The translations under genes were made by a program, and so were the position numbers. Shown here piece after piece: positions 25,151 through 33,288 of a DNA stretch of 64,000 nt (within the stretch, counting starts at the first letter, position 1; each line of letters opens with the position of its first letter). The notes under the pieces are model-generated. The model saw only the letters and a program-made list of their open reading frames with translations, did not search any database and was not told where the DNA came from. This DNA is from G963677915 sp963677915 (GTDB lineage Bacteria; Bacillota; Clostridia; Lachnospirales; Vallitaleaceae), in contig CAXXGE010000028.1 in the NCBI GenBank assembly GCA_963677915.2, positions 248,001-312,000 on the forward strand. The letters run 5' to 3'.

Positions 25151-26368
25151 ATGAATAAGGGACTCAAAATAGTTTTCTGGATTATCTTTTTTCCAATCAT
25201 GTTCACGATATTCGTTGTAAAAAACACATGGAAGAAACCTGTAAAGATAGTGACACTATCTATTCTTTGGTTGTTTACTGTTATCTTCTGGATGACCCCA
25301 TCGGCGGATGCACCAGTTGGAACAGCTGATACAGACGTAGAAGTTGTAGATGCAGCAGAGGGAAACGAGCAGAGTCTTGATTTCGAGACCGAGACAGATA
25401 CTGACACAAACGCGAATGAAGCGGTAGCGGCTGATAAATCGGTTGAGGCTAACAGTGGGACTGAGCCTGCATCATTGGATACCAGTAGTACACTCCAAGA
25501 AGAATCTCAATCAACAATCAAAACTCAACCATCTTCAGTACCAGAACAATCAATCTGGCTTACATCGACTATAAAGAACCTTGGGTACTCCAACAACAAG
25601 TTACTTGAGGTATACGGGGGCAACCTGTCAGGTTACAGGGAGGCTTCGGTTAAAGTGGATATCGGTTTTGGAGTCCGAGAGTATTGGGCGTTTACAAACC
25701 AATACGGTCAACTTGTTGCTGTAATTGCAGAGGAGGTCGTATTACAGGACGATAACACCGAACCAGTAACAGATAATGGAAGGTATTATCCTGACGAAGC
25801 TAAAGTATCAGGAACTGAACGCTCTGACTTGGATGAAGGACACGTGATTGCTGATTCTTTAGGTGGCGTTTCAAATGCATATAATATTACACCACAGGAC
25901 AGTACACTTAACAGATATGGCGACCAAGCATACATGGAAAAGTGGATAAGAGAAGCTGGAGGTTGTAGTGAGTTTGTGGCTGTTATCACTTATCCCAATA
26001 CTACGACTCAAATTCCAAGCCACTATAGCTATACATACACTTTGATGGGCAATGTTATCAATGATGAGTTTGATAATGTTAATCCAGATGAAGTGAATAC
26101 AACTGTTGCCGAAAAGGTACCAGTGCAAGAACAAACACCAACACCAGAACCAGAACCAATAGTGGAGCCAACACCAGAGCCAATAGCAACGCCAGAGCCG
26201 CCTGTAACGCAACCTGAGCATGACATAAGTAGTATCGACACCAATGGAAATGGTACGGTTACAATTGCAGAAGCAAAGGCTGCAGGTTACACGATGCCTA
26301 TTACATCTGACCACTGGTTGTATAAGTATATGATTGATAGGGATGGGGATGGGATGGTTGGAGAGTAA
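25151..26368 (+). CDS. Secreted or membrane-anchored DNA/RNA endonuclease with calcium-binding tail
   Basis: 405 residues. The N-terminus has one or two hydrophobic segments (about 5-24 and 35-50), followed by an acidic/Ser/Thr-rich linker. The region about 140-310 resembles the Endonuclea_NS_2 group of non-specific nucleases, with ERSDLDEGHVIADSLGG and ITPQDSTLNR; the DxGH histidine and downstream Asn would form the metal site. A Pro/Glu repeat (TPEPEPIVEPTPEP) leads to EF-hand-like calcium loops DTNGNGTVTIAEA and DRDGDGMVGE. It could degrade extracellular DNA or act as a toxin; no immunity gene is evident. Confidence 0.75.
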   Translation: MNKGLKIVFWIIFFPIMFTIFVVKNTWKKPVKIVTLSILWLFTVIFWMTPSADAPVGTADTDVEVVDAAEGNEQSLDFETETDTDTNANEAVAADKSVEANSGTEPASLDTSSTLQEESQSTIKTQPSSVPEQSIWLTSTIKNLGYSNNKLLEVYGGNLSGYREASVKVDIGFGVREYWAFTNQYGQLVAVIAEEVVLQDDNTEPVTDNGRYYPDEAKVSGTERSDLDEGHVIADSLGGVSNAYNITPQDSTLNRYGDQAYMEKWIREAGGCSEFVAVITYPNTTTQIPSHYSYTYTLMGNVINDEFDNVNPDEVNTTVAEKVPVQEQTPTPEPEPIVEPTPEPIATPEPPVTQPEHDISSIDTNGNGTVTIAEAKAAGYTMPITSDHWLYKYMIDRDGDGMVGE

Positions 26369-26405
26369 CTGTTTTTTGTAATGTCTTTCGAAAGGGGTAG
26401 ATTTC

Positions 26406-26972
26406 ATGAAGAGTTTAGCATTAACTACTTGTTTGTTTGTTTTGGTCTTTGTATTATCTGGTTGCACTTCACAGATGGAGGTCGCGTCGCTTACTAAGGA
26501 GATTGAAGCGCTTAAGGATGAAAACGCTGAGCTGGCTAACCGATTGAGTGACACGGAAGAATCCTTATCTAATCTGACTGTTGAATTTTACTCAAAACAG
26601 ATAGAGGATAAATTCATTGATTATGATGCAGCGTATGTATCATTTATTGATAATGGTTATGGTGTTGCAAAGACAGAAATTGGTCAGTTGTTATTCGCTG
26701 TCGATAATGTTGTACCATATATTGGTGGTTGTAGAATCAAAATGCGCATTGGAAATCCGTATAATGTAGACTTAGTGGGTATAGAACTAAATGTTGCAAG
26801 CAATCTAGATGATTTAGAGAAAAATCCTTATCTGGTCACTCTAACTAACGAGATTAAAGCTGGCAGTTGGAATTCGGTTGAATTTAATATTCCAAAGATG
26901 AATCCTGAAGAAGTACACGAAATATATATAGAAGCGAATACAGATGTTTTGAAATTAATGTCTTTCGAATAA
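26406..26972 (+). CDS. Lipoprotein with coiled coil, DUF3251-like
   Basis: 188 residues. A signal peptide ends in a lipobox LSGC (Cys near residue 20). A coiled coil follows (about 25-60; LTKEIEALKDENAELANRL) and then a beta-rich domain (IGQLLFAVDNVVPYIGGCRI, MRIGNPYNVDLVGIELNV). The last part resembles the DUF3251/YajI-type lipoproteins, a weak resemblance from memory. AAAGGGG precedes the ATG. It is the last gene of the envelope block. Confidence 0.6.
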   Translation: MKSLALTTCLFVLVFVLSGCTSQMEVASLTKEIEALKDENAELANRLSDTEESLSNLTVEFYSKQIEDKFIDYDAAYVSFIDNGYGVAKTEIGQLLFAVDNVVPYIGGCRIKMRIGNPYNVDLVGIELNVASNLDDLEKNPYLVTLTNEIKAGSWNSVEFNIPKMNPEEVHEIYIEANTDVLKLMSFE

Positions 26973-27026
26973 ACATACAAGGACATAATATGTGGTTTGG
27001 TTTTCTGTAATTTTGCAGGTGGTTTT

Positions 27027-27347
27027 TATGAAGCTGCCAAACTCTTGAATCTGTCCTTCGGAGAATGGACGAGGTAAAGTTAAAAGATGGACGTAGTGGG
27101 ATATGCTTTTTAGGATGGCTTTTCGGACAGGGATTAGATTCCCTTCAGCAAACAGAGTAAGAACTAAGTATGGGTATCGGGTGTTCTGAATACACGCTTG
27201 ATTAAAAAGAGAATAGGATGGAACTGGGAGGCGGTCCGAGAAACTCGGATTAACTTTGGAATATCATGCCATATAATGCAGCTTTTTCAGGAGTCTCCCT
27301 TAAAGAAGGAATAAAGAAATAGATGTATATCATGGTCGAGGAGGTTT
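27027..27347 (+). ncRNA. Candidate structured RNA, repeat family 3, copy B
   Basis: Diverged copy of 21422-21741. Stem H1 pairs TGTCC (27052-27056) with GGACG (27067-27071) around a 10-base loop that begins TTCGG in both copies. H2 is TCCGAG (27235-27240) with CTCGGA (27244-27249). A further stem, AGGGA/TCCCT (about 27129-27144), pairs better here than in copy A. The 3' end, from ATAATGCAGC to GAGGAGGTTT, is the best conserved part. Confidence 0.5.
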
Positions 27348-27369
27348 AAAGACTTGTTGGATAGCAGAT

Positions 27370-27501
27370 ATGAAAGAAATTCACGGATTACTTAAGAAGA
27401 TTGCACCTAATAGAATTAGTTTGAATTCGAAGACGAATCCGTGTCCAGAGGATAAGAAAAGACTAATAAATGAGGCATTCAAATATTATAATATGATTTA
27501 A
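27370..27501 (+). CDS. Possible 43-residue protein after repeat family 3, copy B
   Basis: ATG at 27370, frame open for 43 codons (begins MKEIHGLLKKIAPNRISLN, contains NPCPEDKKRLINEAFKYYN). Composition is protein-like, but the ribosome-binding site is weak and no relatives are recognised. It may be a real small gene or the tail of a lost one. Confidence 0.3.
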   Translation: MKEIHGLLKKIAPNRISLNSKTNPCPEDKKRLINEAFKYYNMI

Positions 27502-27593
27502 CAATGATTTGCATATCAAGCGTTCGACAACCATAAGGTAAAAATAATATCGATTGATGAATAACATAGAATACAAAACAAGGAGGGCAGAGT

Positions 27594-28661
27594 ATGTACA
27601 AAGCATTGTATTACCCGTATATAAATATACCTAGTGGACCTTGGCTTACTCAATCGTTACTGTACTGGGATGAGCTTAATTTTATTGCGCCTGTTGTACA
27701 GTATAATTTATATAATGACCACATGAAAGAACTAATTAATGAGAATCTAGTGATACCATGCTCACCTGCAAAGTTTGTCTATAATATTGGTTCATTCGAA
27801 GAAGAATTTTTGAATTATATTGATAATGATGATGAAACTAAACGGAGGATAGACGGTATTCGAAACGGTGATAACTACAAATTATCAAAAATTCATTTCC
27901 AGAAGTTAGGACCACTAGCAGAAAGATTAATTGAACGTGGCATTGCAATGAGGTCAGATAATGATTGGATTTTGCTTGAATCTAGAACTGCTAAACATTT
28001 TATGATTTATCTTGCCACATTAATTGGTTATTTTGAAGATTATGAACCCTTAACAAAAGGCAATTTTGGATATGTAACAAACGAACGGAATTTAATCCAT
28101 GATAATAAAAAACCAGTATTAACGCTAGATGATATTGTTGTCAAACATCGACCAACTATGGCTAATTCAATTTATGCAAATGAGCGTACAATGTCCCATA
28201 GAGAATTAATAATAAAGAATATCTTGCCTTGCCCCCAAAGGACGCTATCTGCCAATGAAATTAGGAGATTTAAGGATAAAAACCAGGAATCTATAATCAA
28301 ATTCAGGCAGTACATTGAAGATTTTATTATTAGGTATGATTCAACAACTATAGATATACGAGGTAAACTGCTTAGCAGTTTTATATACGAAGCGAATCTT
28401 CAACGTGAAGAGTTATCCTATAGATTGAAAGAATTTAATATAACAGAGTTGACACTTTTTGATTTTGGAGTACTAGGTATTGGCTTGTATAATGCGTTAG
28501 AACGTCTCAGTGAAGGTGATGATAAGGGTGCAATACTCCAGCTGTCTACGCTCGGATTAAGTGTAGCAAAAACAATATATTCAAGCATGAAGGATAGGAA
28601 TTTAGCAAAAAGAGAGCCTTTATCATATGTTGTCAATTACCAAAAATTAATAAACTATTAG
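27594..28661 (+). CDS. DUF6236-like protein of unknown function
   Basis: 355 residues, AAGGAGGG before the ATG. The N-terminus, ALYYPYINIPSGPWLTQSLL then YWDELNFIAPV, matches what I remember of the DUF6236 family; the rest is mixed helical with no catalytic motif recognised. Family members are soluble, of unknown function and scattered in accessory regions. It is followed 98 bases later by the HEPN-like gene, and the two could be a functional pair. Confidence 0.55.
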   Translation: MYKALYYPYINIPSGPWLTQSLLYWDELNFIAPVVQYNLYNDHMKELINENLVIPCSPAKFVYNIGSFEEEFLNYIDNDDETKRRIDGIRNGDNYKLSKIHFQKLGPLAERLIERGIAMRSDNDWILLESRTAKHFMIYLATLIGYFEDYEPLTKGNFGYVTNERNLIHDNKKPVLTLDDIVVKHRPTMANSIYANERTMSHRELIIKNILPCPQRTLSANEIRRFKDKNQESIIKFRQYIEDFIIRYDSTTIDIRGKLLSSFIYEANLQREELSYRLKEFNITELTLFDFGVLGIGLYNALERLSEGDDKGAILQLSTLGLSVAKTIYSSMKDRNLAKREPLSYVVNYQKLINY

Positions 28662-28759
28662 CAGTCGAACTATGAATTGCTGATTCATATGATTAGGAGA
28701 TTGAAAATTAAAGCATTTTTCGAAGTGCATTGCTATGACAATAACAATTAAGAAAGTAA

Positions 28760-29890
28760 GTGAATTTAATGATACGTGGAAGGAATGAAAAAGGTCCTTG
28801 TGGCAGTAACGAGATTAAAAAATCGTATGGTATGGACGAAGAGCAAGCTGCAAAAACGCCATTCATACTGACGAATGAAGTATATGAAAGAGATTTTTTG
28901 CCATATTATAATTTGGAGTTTTGTAAACCTGAAACATTTCTTGAATTTGAGATAGTTTTACCTTTTCATATTCCAATGTATATTAGTAAGACTATAACTA
29001 TAGCATCTGATGAGGGGTATTTAAGCTTCAGATTTGATATGGTAACAACTAATGATTCATACAGATACTCAATTGAAGGCGAAATACCATTACTAAAGGT
29101 GCATAAAACAAAAATGCTTATGATGGCAGCGGTAGACATAGAGTATTCATCTTTTATTAGTAATAAAGAGAAATATTATAATCAATATTTTGATATGCTT
29201 CTCGAAGAATTAAACAAAATAGTTACTAGTTATACGACGTCAAAAAAAGATTTTGACTGTCACTATATAACAAAAGAGATGCTTCAATCAGCTGTGTTAG
29301 TAAGGTCTACTGATATAAAAACATGGAATAATGATACAGGATTATTTATGTTGCATCTAAATGCACCATTTGAGAAAGAGCCTTTAAACGACAAAGACAT
29401 ACAAGATTTAATGAGAATACACGCTATACTTCTATCGGAAGTAAACCCCTTTGCAACAGGTGAAAGATACGTACTATTTGCCAAAAGATATTTAAGCCAT
29501 GGATTTTATCATGAAGCAGTTATATACTCACAAATAAGTGTAGAAGTATTTATAAGAACATTATTCAAAGAATTGCTTAGAGAAGAAGGGAAAACACATT
29601 CAGAGATAGAGGAAATTAATAGTAATACACCTTTTATGACTGTTATTAAAAGAGAGTTGTCGTCACGATTAGGAGGTAGCTGGGATGTGAATAATGAAAC
29701 AACTTATGTAAGTAAGTGGCATAAAAATACGTATGAGTTAAGAAATAGGGCGACACATTCAGGAAGAATACCAACATTTCATGAAGCTAATGAAGCAGTA
29801 TTTTATGCAGTAGATTTTAGAAGATTTGTTTTAAGTAGAGTAAAAGCAAATAAGAAGAAATATCCTATAATAAATAAATACTTCAAATAG
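28760..29890 (+). CDS. Protein with C-terminal HEPN-like domain
   Basis: 376 residues from GTG 28760; an ATG at 28769 is an alternative and neither has a strong ribosome-binding site. The N-terminal 230 residues are beta-rich and unassigned. The C-terminal part (about 245-365) is helical and ends in an RN-x3-H motif, ELRNRATHSG (about 328-333), followed by EANEAVFYAVDFRRFVL. This is the RX4-6H signature of HEPN ribonuclease domains and of the related abortive-infection or sensor proteins. Whether it is a nuclease is not shown; many such C-terminal HEPN-like domains are only structural. Confidence 0.5.
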   Translation: MNLMIRGRNEKGPCGSNEIKKSYGMDEEQAAKTPFILTNEVYERDFLPYYNLEFCKPETFLEFEIVLPFHIPMYISKTITIASDEGYLSFRFDMVTTNDSYRYSIEGEIPLLKVHKTKMLMMAAVDIEYSSFISNKEKYYNQYFDMLLEELNKIVTSYTTSKKDFDCHYITKEMLQSAVLVRSTDIKTWNNDTGLFMLHLNAPFEKEPLNDKDIQDLMRIHAILLSEVNPFATGERYVLFAKRYLSHGFYHEAVIYSQISVEVFIRTLFKELLREEGKTHSEIEEINSNTPFMTVIKRELSSRLGGSWDVNNETTYVSKWHKNTYELRNRATHSGRIPTFHEANEAVFYAVDFRRFVLSRVKANKKKYPIINKYFK

Positions 29891-29951
29891 TAAAGGAGTA
29901 TTCGTGAGCATGGAAGTTGCTACATTGGTATTGTTTAGTATAGGAGAAGGC

Positions 29952-30743
29952 ATGAAAATTATAGGGATTGATTATTCTACTGATAAAAAGAAACGAGGTC
30001 TGGCAATTGCAGGCTATACAGAAAATTCAATAGTGCTTGGATATGCAGGTTTGTATGATGAACATATTGTTGAAAGCGCACTCAAAGATGGAGAACAGTG
30101 CCTAATTGCATTGGATGCACCGCTGGGATGGCCAAGATTTCTTGGAGAAGAACTGAGACGTCATAAAGCTGGAGAAGTCATTACAAAAGATGCCAATGAC
30201 ATCTTCAGAAGGTACACTGACATTGTTGTGAAACGAATTACTGGAAAGTAGCCACTTGATGTAGGAGCTGATAAGATAGCTAGGACAGCCCATGGAGCTC
30301 TTAAATTAATTGATGAACTAAGAGAAGAGTATTCAATCGAATTGCCATTGGCATGGGACTCAGAGATGCTGACATCAAGAAATGAATCTTCTGTCATTGA
30401 GGTCTATCCTGCTGTAACTCTCAAACAAAACGGGCTGCAATTTGATGGATACAAGGGTGCTAAAGGGATAGATGCAAGACAAGAGATTCTAAACGGTTTA
30501 TTAGGCAAAATTCAAATTGATAAAGTCGATGTGCAAGAAGTTGTACAAGATGACAACATACTTCATGCAGTGGTTTGTGTCCTTGCGGGTATGGATTGTG
30601 TGGATGGGCTATGTGTTGTTATGCCAGATAAGAGCCATATGGATACTGTCTTGAGGGAAGGGTGGATTTGGTTTAGAGCAGCTTCTGGGATAGATAAGCA
30701 ATCAACAAGAGATAAGAACAAAGCCCATGGCAGAAAACCATGA
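29952..30743 (+). pseudogene. DUF429-family gene interrupted by an in-frame TAG
   Basis: The frame from ATG 29952 (GGAGAAGG before it) begins MKIIGIDYSTDKKKRGLAIA and reaches a TAG at 30249-30251. The same frame continues with PLDVGADKIARTAHGALKLI and runs to a TGA at 30741-30743, giving about 262 residues when read through. The content fits DUF429, an RNase-H-like fold protein with the early IGIDYS acidic residue and IALDAPLGWP. The stop is a single substitution in an otherwise intact gene; a restart at 30342 lacks a ribosome-binding site. Confidence 0.75.
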
Positions 30744-30788
30744 GCTTTTAGTGTCTTTTTGGGAGGTAATGTTCTTAAACGACCTATT

Positions 30789-31649
30789 TCATTTGACCAA
30801 ATCCCTTAAAAGTTCAACGGTGTGCGGTAGGTAATGTTTGTTAATCATACTCAAATCTTGATGTCCGACCATCCGTGCTACTTTCAGGGGTTCAGCACCA
30901 GCAACCAGTTTCTCTGTGATAAATGTACGCCTATACTGGTGCAGTAGGTGTGTTTTAACAAGTCGATGTTGATGATATGCTTTCATTGTTTGCTGTAAGG
31001 TTCTACTTGCCATTTTCTTGCCTTTTGTAGTGTTGAAAATGTAACAAGACTCATTGATGGGTGGAAACTGTCTTGTGTAGATTTTCAAAGCTTTAGCTAG
31101 TTCCAAATCCATCGGGATAGTACGTTGACCTCTTTTAGTCCTTAACAAATCCATAGTCATTAACGGAAAATCAACATCAGACCATCTTACTTCAAGCATA
31201 GTAGCGCTCCGCATTCCCGTATAATACAGCATATTAGCTACCATCCAAGAACGCCAAGTGGTAAAGCTATCGGTAGATTTCGGTTTCCTAAGGAGTCTTA
31301 GAATCTCTTTGCTGGAATAGATGTCCTTCACTGTGAAGTCGGCTTTAAGCATTTTCACGGCAAACGGTTGGATGAATCCTTGCTCATCATCCATCATCCA
31401 ATACAGTATGGCACGAAGAGACCTGAGATGGTTATTGATGGCGTGTGGTGACTGGATAGCTTCACGTGATTGTAAGAACACAGTGTATTGTTTGATAGTC
31501 TGCTTGTTCACCTGATTTAGTGTATCGATATGCATCTCTCTTGTGAAAAACTTCCATTCATATTGATACGAGCGAATAGTGGATGGTTTCAGTCCTTTGA
31601 TTTTACAGTCGAGTAAAAATTCTTCGAAGATTTGTTCCAAATTCATCAT
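30789..31649 (-). CDS. Tyrosine integrase of the island
   Basis: 286 residues, start ATG 31649 after an exact AGGAGG. The N-terminal SAM-like core-binding domain is followed by the catalytic domain with all active residues: Arg in YYTGMRSATMLEV, Lys in TKRGQRTIPM, HxxR in HQYRRTFIT, His in VGHQDLSM and Tyr in INKHYLP. Its 5' end faces the right att site 140 bp away, and two candidate arm sites lie in between and overlap its leader. It should catalyse integration into and excision from the tRNA-Leu gene. No excisionase gene is recognised. Confidence 0.92.
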   Translation of the reverse strand: MMNLEQIFEEFLLDCKIKGLKPSTIRSYQYEWKFFTREMHIDTLNQVNKQTIKQYTVFLQSREAIQSPHAINNHLRSLRAILYWMMDDEQGFIQPFAVKMLKADFTVKDIYSSKEILRLLRKPKSTDSFTTWRSWMVANMLYYTGMRSATMLEVRWSDVDFPLMTMDLLRTKRGQRTIPMDLELAKALKIYTRQFPPINESCYIFNTTKGKKMASRTLQQTMKAYHQHRLVKTHLLHQYRRTFITEKLVAGAEPLKVARMVGHQDLSMINKHYLPHTVELLRDLVK

Positions 31650-31671
31650 AAAATACCTCCTAAAAATGTGT

Positions 31672-31710
31672 GTTAGATTACCGGATTTTTCCACCAGAAT
31701 CTAACGCCAT
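31672..31710. promoter_or_regulatory. Candidate integrase arm-type sites, right end
   Basis: GTTAGATT (31672-31679) and AATCTAAC (31698-31705) form an inverted repeat; GTTAGATTAC and ATCTAACGCCAT have copies at the left end (3531-3540 direct, 3526-3537 inverted). Their position in the integrase leader suggests both recombination and autoregulation. Confidence 0.55.
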
Positions 31711-31750
31711 TTTAGAGGCTTTTTTCTCGTCAAAAACGTTCCTAACCAAT

Positions 31751-31785
31751 AGAAAAAACCCCTGAAAACCAAGTGTTTTCAAGGG
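31751..31785 (-). terminator. Island-supplied terminator for tRNA-Leu
   Basis: On the minus strand CCCTTGAAAAC and GTTTTCAGGGG form a hairpin followed by TTTTTTCT. It replaces the original terminator left at 3349-3377. Confidence 0.8.
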
Positions 31786-31787
31786 TT

Positions 31788-31874
31788 AATCATGCGGACA
31801 GTGGGAGTCGAACCCACACACCGTCACCGGCGTCAGATTTTGAGTCTGATGCGTCTGCCTATTCCGCCATGTCC
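31788..31874 (-). repeat. attR: 87-bp direct repeat (right end of the island)
   Basis: Identical to 3381-3467; it overlaps the intact tRNA gene. The crossover must lie somewhere inside the 87 bp, but identity prevents placing it. Confidence 0.92.
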
Positions 31875-31876
31875 GC
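31793..31876 (-). tRNA. tRNA-Leu(CAA)
   Basis: 84 nucleotides. The acceptor stem pairs GCGGACA with TGTCCGC plus discriminator A; CCA is not encoded. The anticodon stem TCAGA/TCTGA encloses the loop CTCAAAA, giving anticodon CAA (31840-31842), which reads UUG. A long variable arm marks a class II tRNA, and GTTCGACTC forms the T loop. The copy is complete because the island restores its 3' part. Confidence 0.95.
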
Positions 31877-31903
31877 AAGCCGTCAGCTGACTGACGCTTG
31901 TAT

Positions 31904-31932
31904 ATATTAGCATATGTAAGTTTATAATGCAA
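31904..31932 (-). promoter_or_regulatory. Promoter of tRNA-Leu
   Basis: On the minus strand TTGCAT (31927-31932), 17-base spacer, TAATAT (31904-31909), about 28 bases upstream of the mature 5' end. It is chromosomal DNA to the right of the island. Confidence 0.75.
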
Positions 31933-32019
31933 CAGATTTATCTTGTATTTTTCGAGTATATTCTGTAAAATTTCATTAGGGACATATTGACCGGATATGA
32001 CATGGAAAGGGGTGATAGG

Positions 32020-32571
32020 ATGCATGGCGATATGGAGAAGACGCTGATAAAAAAAGCAGCAAAAGGCGACACCAAATCTTTTGAAAAACTGATCGTGCCT
32101 TATGAACAAAAAGTATACCGTATCGCATGGCACGTCTTCAGACATGACGAAGATGCATCCGATGCAGCACAGGAAGTCTTCGTGAAGCTGTACTACAACC
32201 TTTCCAAATTCAGATTTGATTCCTCTTTCAGTACATGGCTTTACCGGCTTGCCATGAATACGTGTATTGATGAGTACAGAAAGAGAAAACGCAGGCTGGA
32301 CCACACAGCAAAGCTGGATTATCCCATGGAATCGGATTGTGATACCCCTGAAGATGCCGTGATCAGGCAGGAAAAGATTCTGGCTGTACGAACGGCAATT
32401 TCCCAGCTGAGCGATGACCATAAAAGCATTATTATCCTAAGGGATATCCAGGGGCTCAGTTATGAAGAAGTATCAGAAATCCTGAATATAAGCCTTGGCA
32501 CTGTTAAATCAAGAATTTCCAGAGCGCGGAGTGCTCTTAAGGAACAAATTATCAGCAACGGACGTCTATGA
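32020..32571 (+). CDS. ECF-type RNA polymerase sigma factor
   Basis: 183 residues, ATG at 32020 with AAGGGG eight bases upstream. Region 2 (residues about 20-90) includes DEDASDAAQEVFVKLYYNL and FSSTWLYRLAMN-type residues (FSTWLYRLAMNTCIDEYRK). Region 4 (about 120-175) carries LRDIQGLSYEEVSEILNI and the helix GTVKSRISRARSALK. It should direct RNA polymerase to a stress regulon. It is followed 28 bases later by a membrane protein that looks like its anti-sigma factor. Confidence 0.92.
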   Translation: MHGDMEKTLIKKAAKGDTKSFEKLIVPYEQKVYRIAWHVFRHDEDASDAAQEVFVKLYYNLSKFRFDSSFSTWLYRLAMNTCIDEYRKRKRRLDHTAKLDYPMESDCDTPEDAVIRQEKILAVRTAISQLSDDHKSIIILRDIQGLSYEEVSEILNISLGTVKSRISRARSALKEQIISNGRL

Positions 32572-32599
32572 TAGTGAAAGAGAGAAAGGAGGCGGCGAA

Positions 32600-33172
32600 A
32601 TGAAGGACAAATATGATGACATCGATGAAATCCTGGAATATATGGCAGATCCCGATATGCTGCCGCTTCCTGAAGGTTTCCATGAATCTGTTATGAACAG
32701 GATTGAGCTTAAGGAGCAGACGCGGTTCCATTTCCGCGTCCCTGTATGGGCTGCCAATACTGCAGCCACGCTTATCCTGGTATTTGTATTCGCAGTCATG
32801 GGCATCAACCACTGGTCGAGCCTGGAAAAAGGTGCAATGGACTCGGCCAATGTCGAGATGGCGACAATGACCGAAACAACAACCGAAGAAACTGCCGGAT
32901 CGGCAGAATTTGAATCGGCAGCAGATACATCGCCTATGATGTTGGAAGAAGCACCTGCCGCTGCCGAGTATGCTGAAGAGCAAGCGGTTGCGGAAGATGC
33001 TGAAGAGCAAGCCGCTCCTGCCGAAATTAAATCGGCGCCGATAGATGAATTGGCAAGAGAAGCGGAAGAGGCAGTCACTGAAAGCGGCCCATGGCTTAAC
33101 ATTTTCCTGGCGGTTGCCGGCTTTGCGGCACTGTCACTGCTGGTCGTCAATATCATACGAAGAAAGCACTGA
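32600..33172 (+). CDS. Probable anti-sigma factor, membrane protein
   Basis: 190 residues, GGAGGCG before the ATG. A short cytoplasmic N-terminus (about 1-45, DEILEYMADPDM) leads to a transmembrane segment (VWAANTAATLILVFVFAVMG). A long Ala/Glu/Ser-rich extracytoplasmic stretch follows, with a second transmembrane segment near the end (WLNIFLAVAGFAALSLLVVN). No HxxxCxxC zinc anti-sigma motif is present, so the anti-sigma assignment rests on position after the sigma gene and topology. Confidence 0.7.
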   Translation: MKDKYDDIDEILEYMADPDMLPLPEGFHESVMNRIELKEQTRFHFRVPVWAANTAATLILVFVFAVMGINHWSSLEKGAMDSANVEMATMTETTTEETAGSAEFESAADTSPMMLEEAPAAAEYAEEQAVAEDAEEQAAPAEIKSAPIDELAREAEEAVTESGPWLNIFLAVAGFAALSLLVVNIIRRKH

Positions 33173-33193
33173 AACCCATTAACATGACTGGAA

Positions 33194-33220
33194 AAACTTG
33201 CATGAAAATGCAAGTTTTTT
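33194..33220 (+). terminator. Terminator after the sigma/anti-sigma pair
   Basis: AAACTTGCAT-GAAA-ATGCAAGTTT (33194-33217) followed by a T run. Confidence 0.88.
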
Positions 33221-33288
33221 TTAATCCCCCAAGTCATGTATGTTATAATAAAACGATATAAAAAACAGCACGAGACGAGGAGCCGAAC

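Noticed and set aside
31786..32421. 211-residue minus-strand frame over the tRNA and sigma factor
   Set aside because: It is the complement of the tRNA and of a clear ECF sigma gene, with no independent support.
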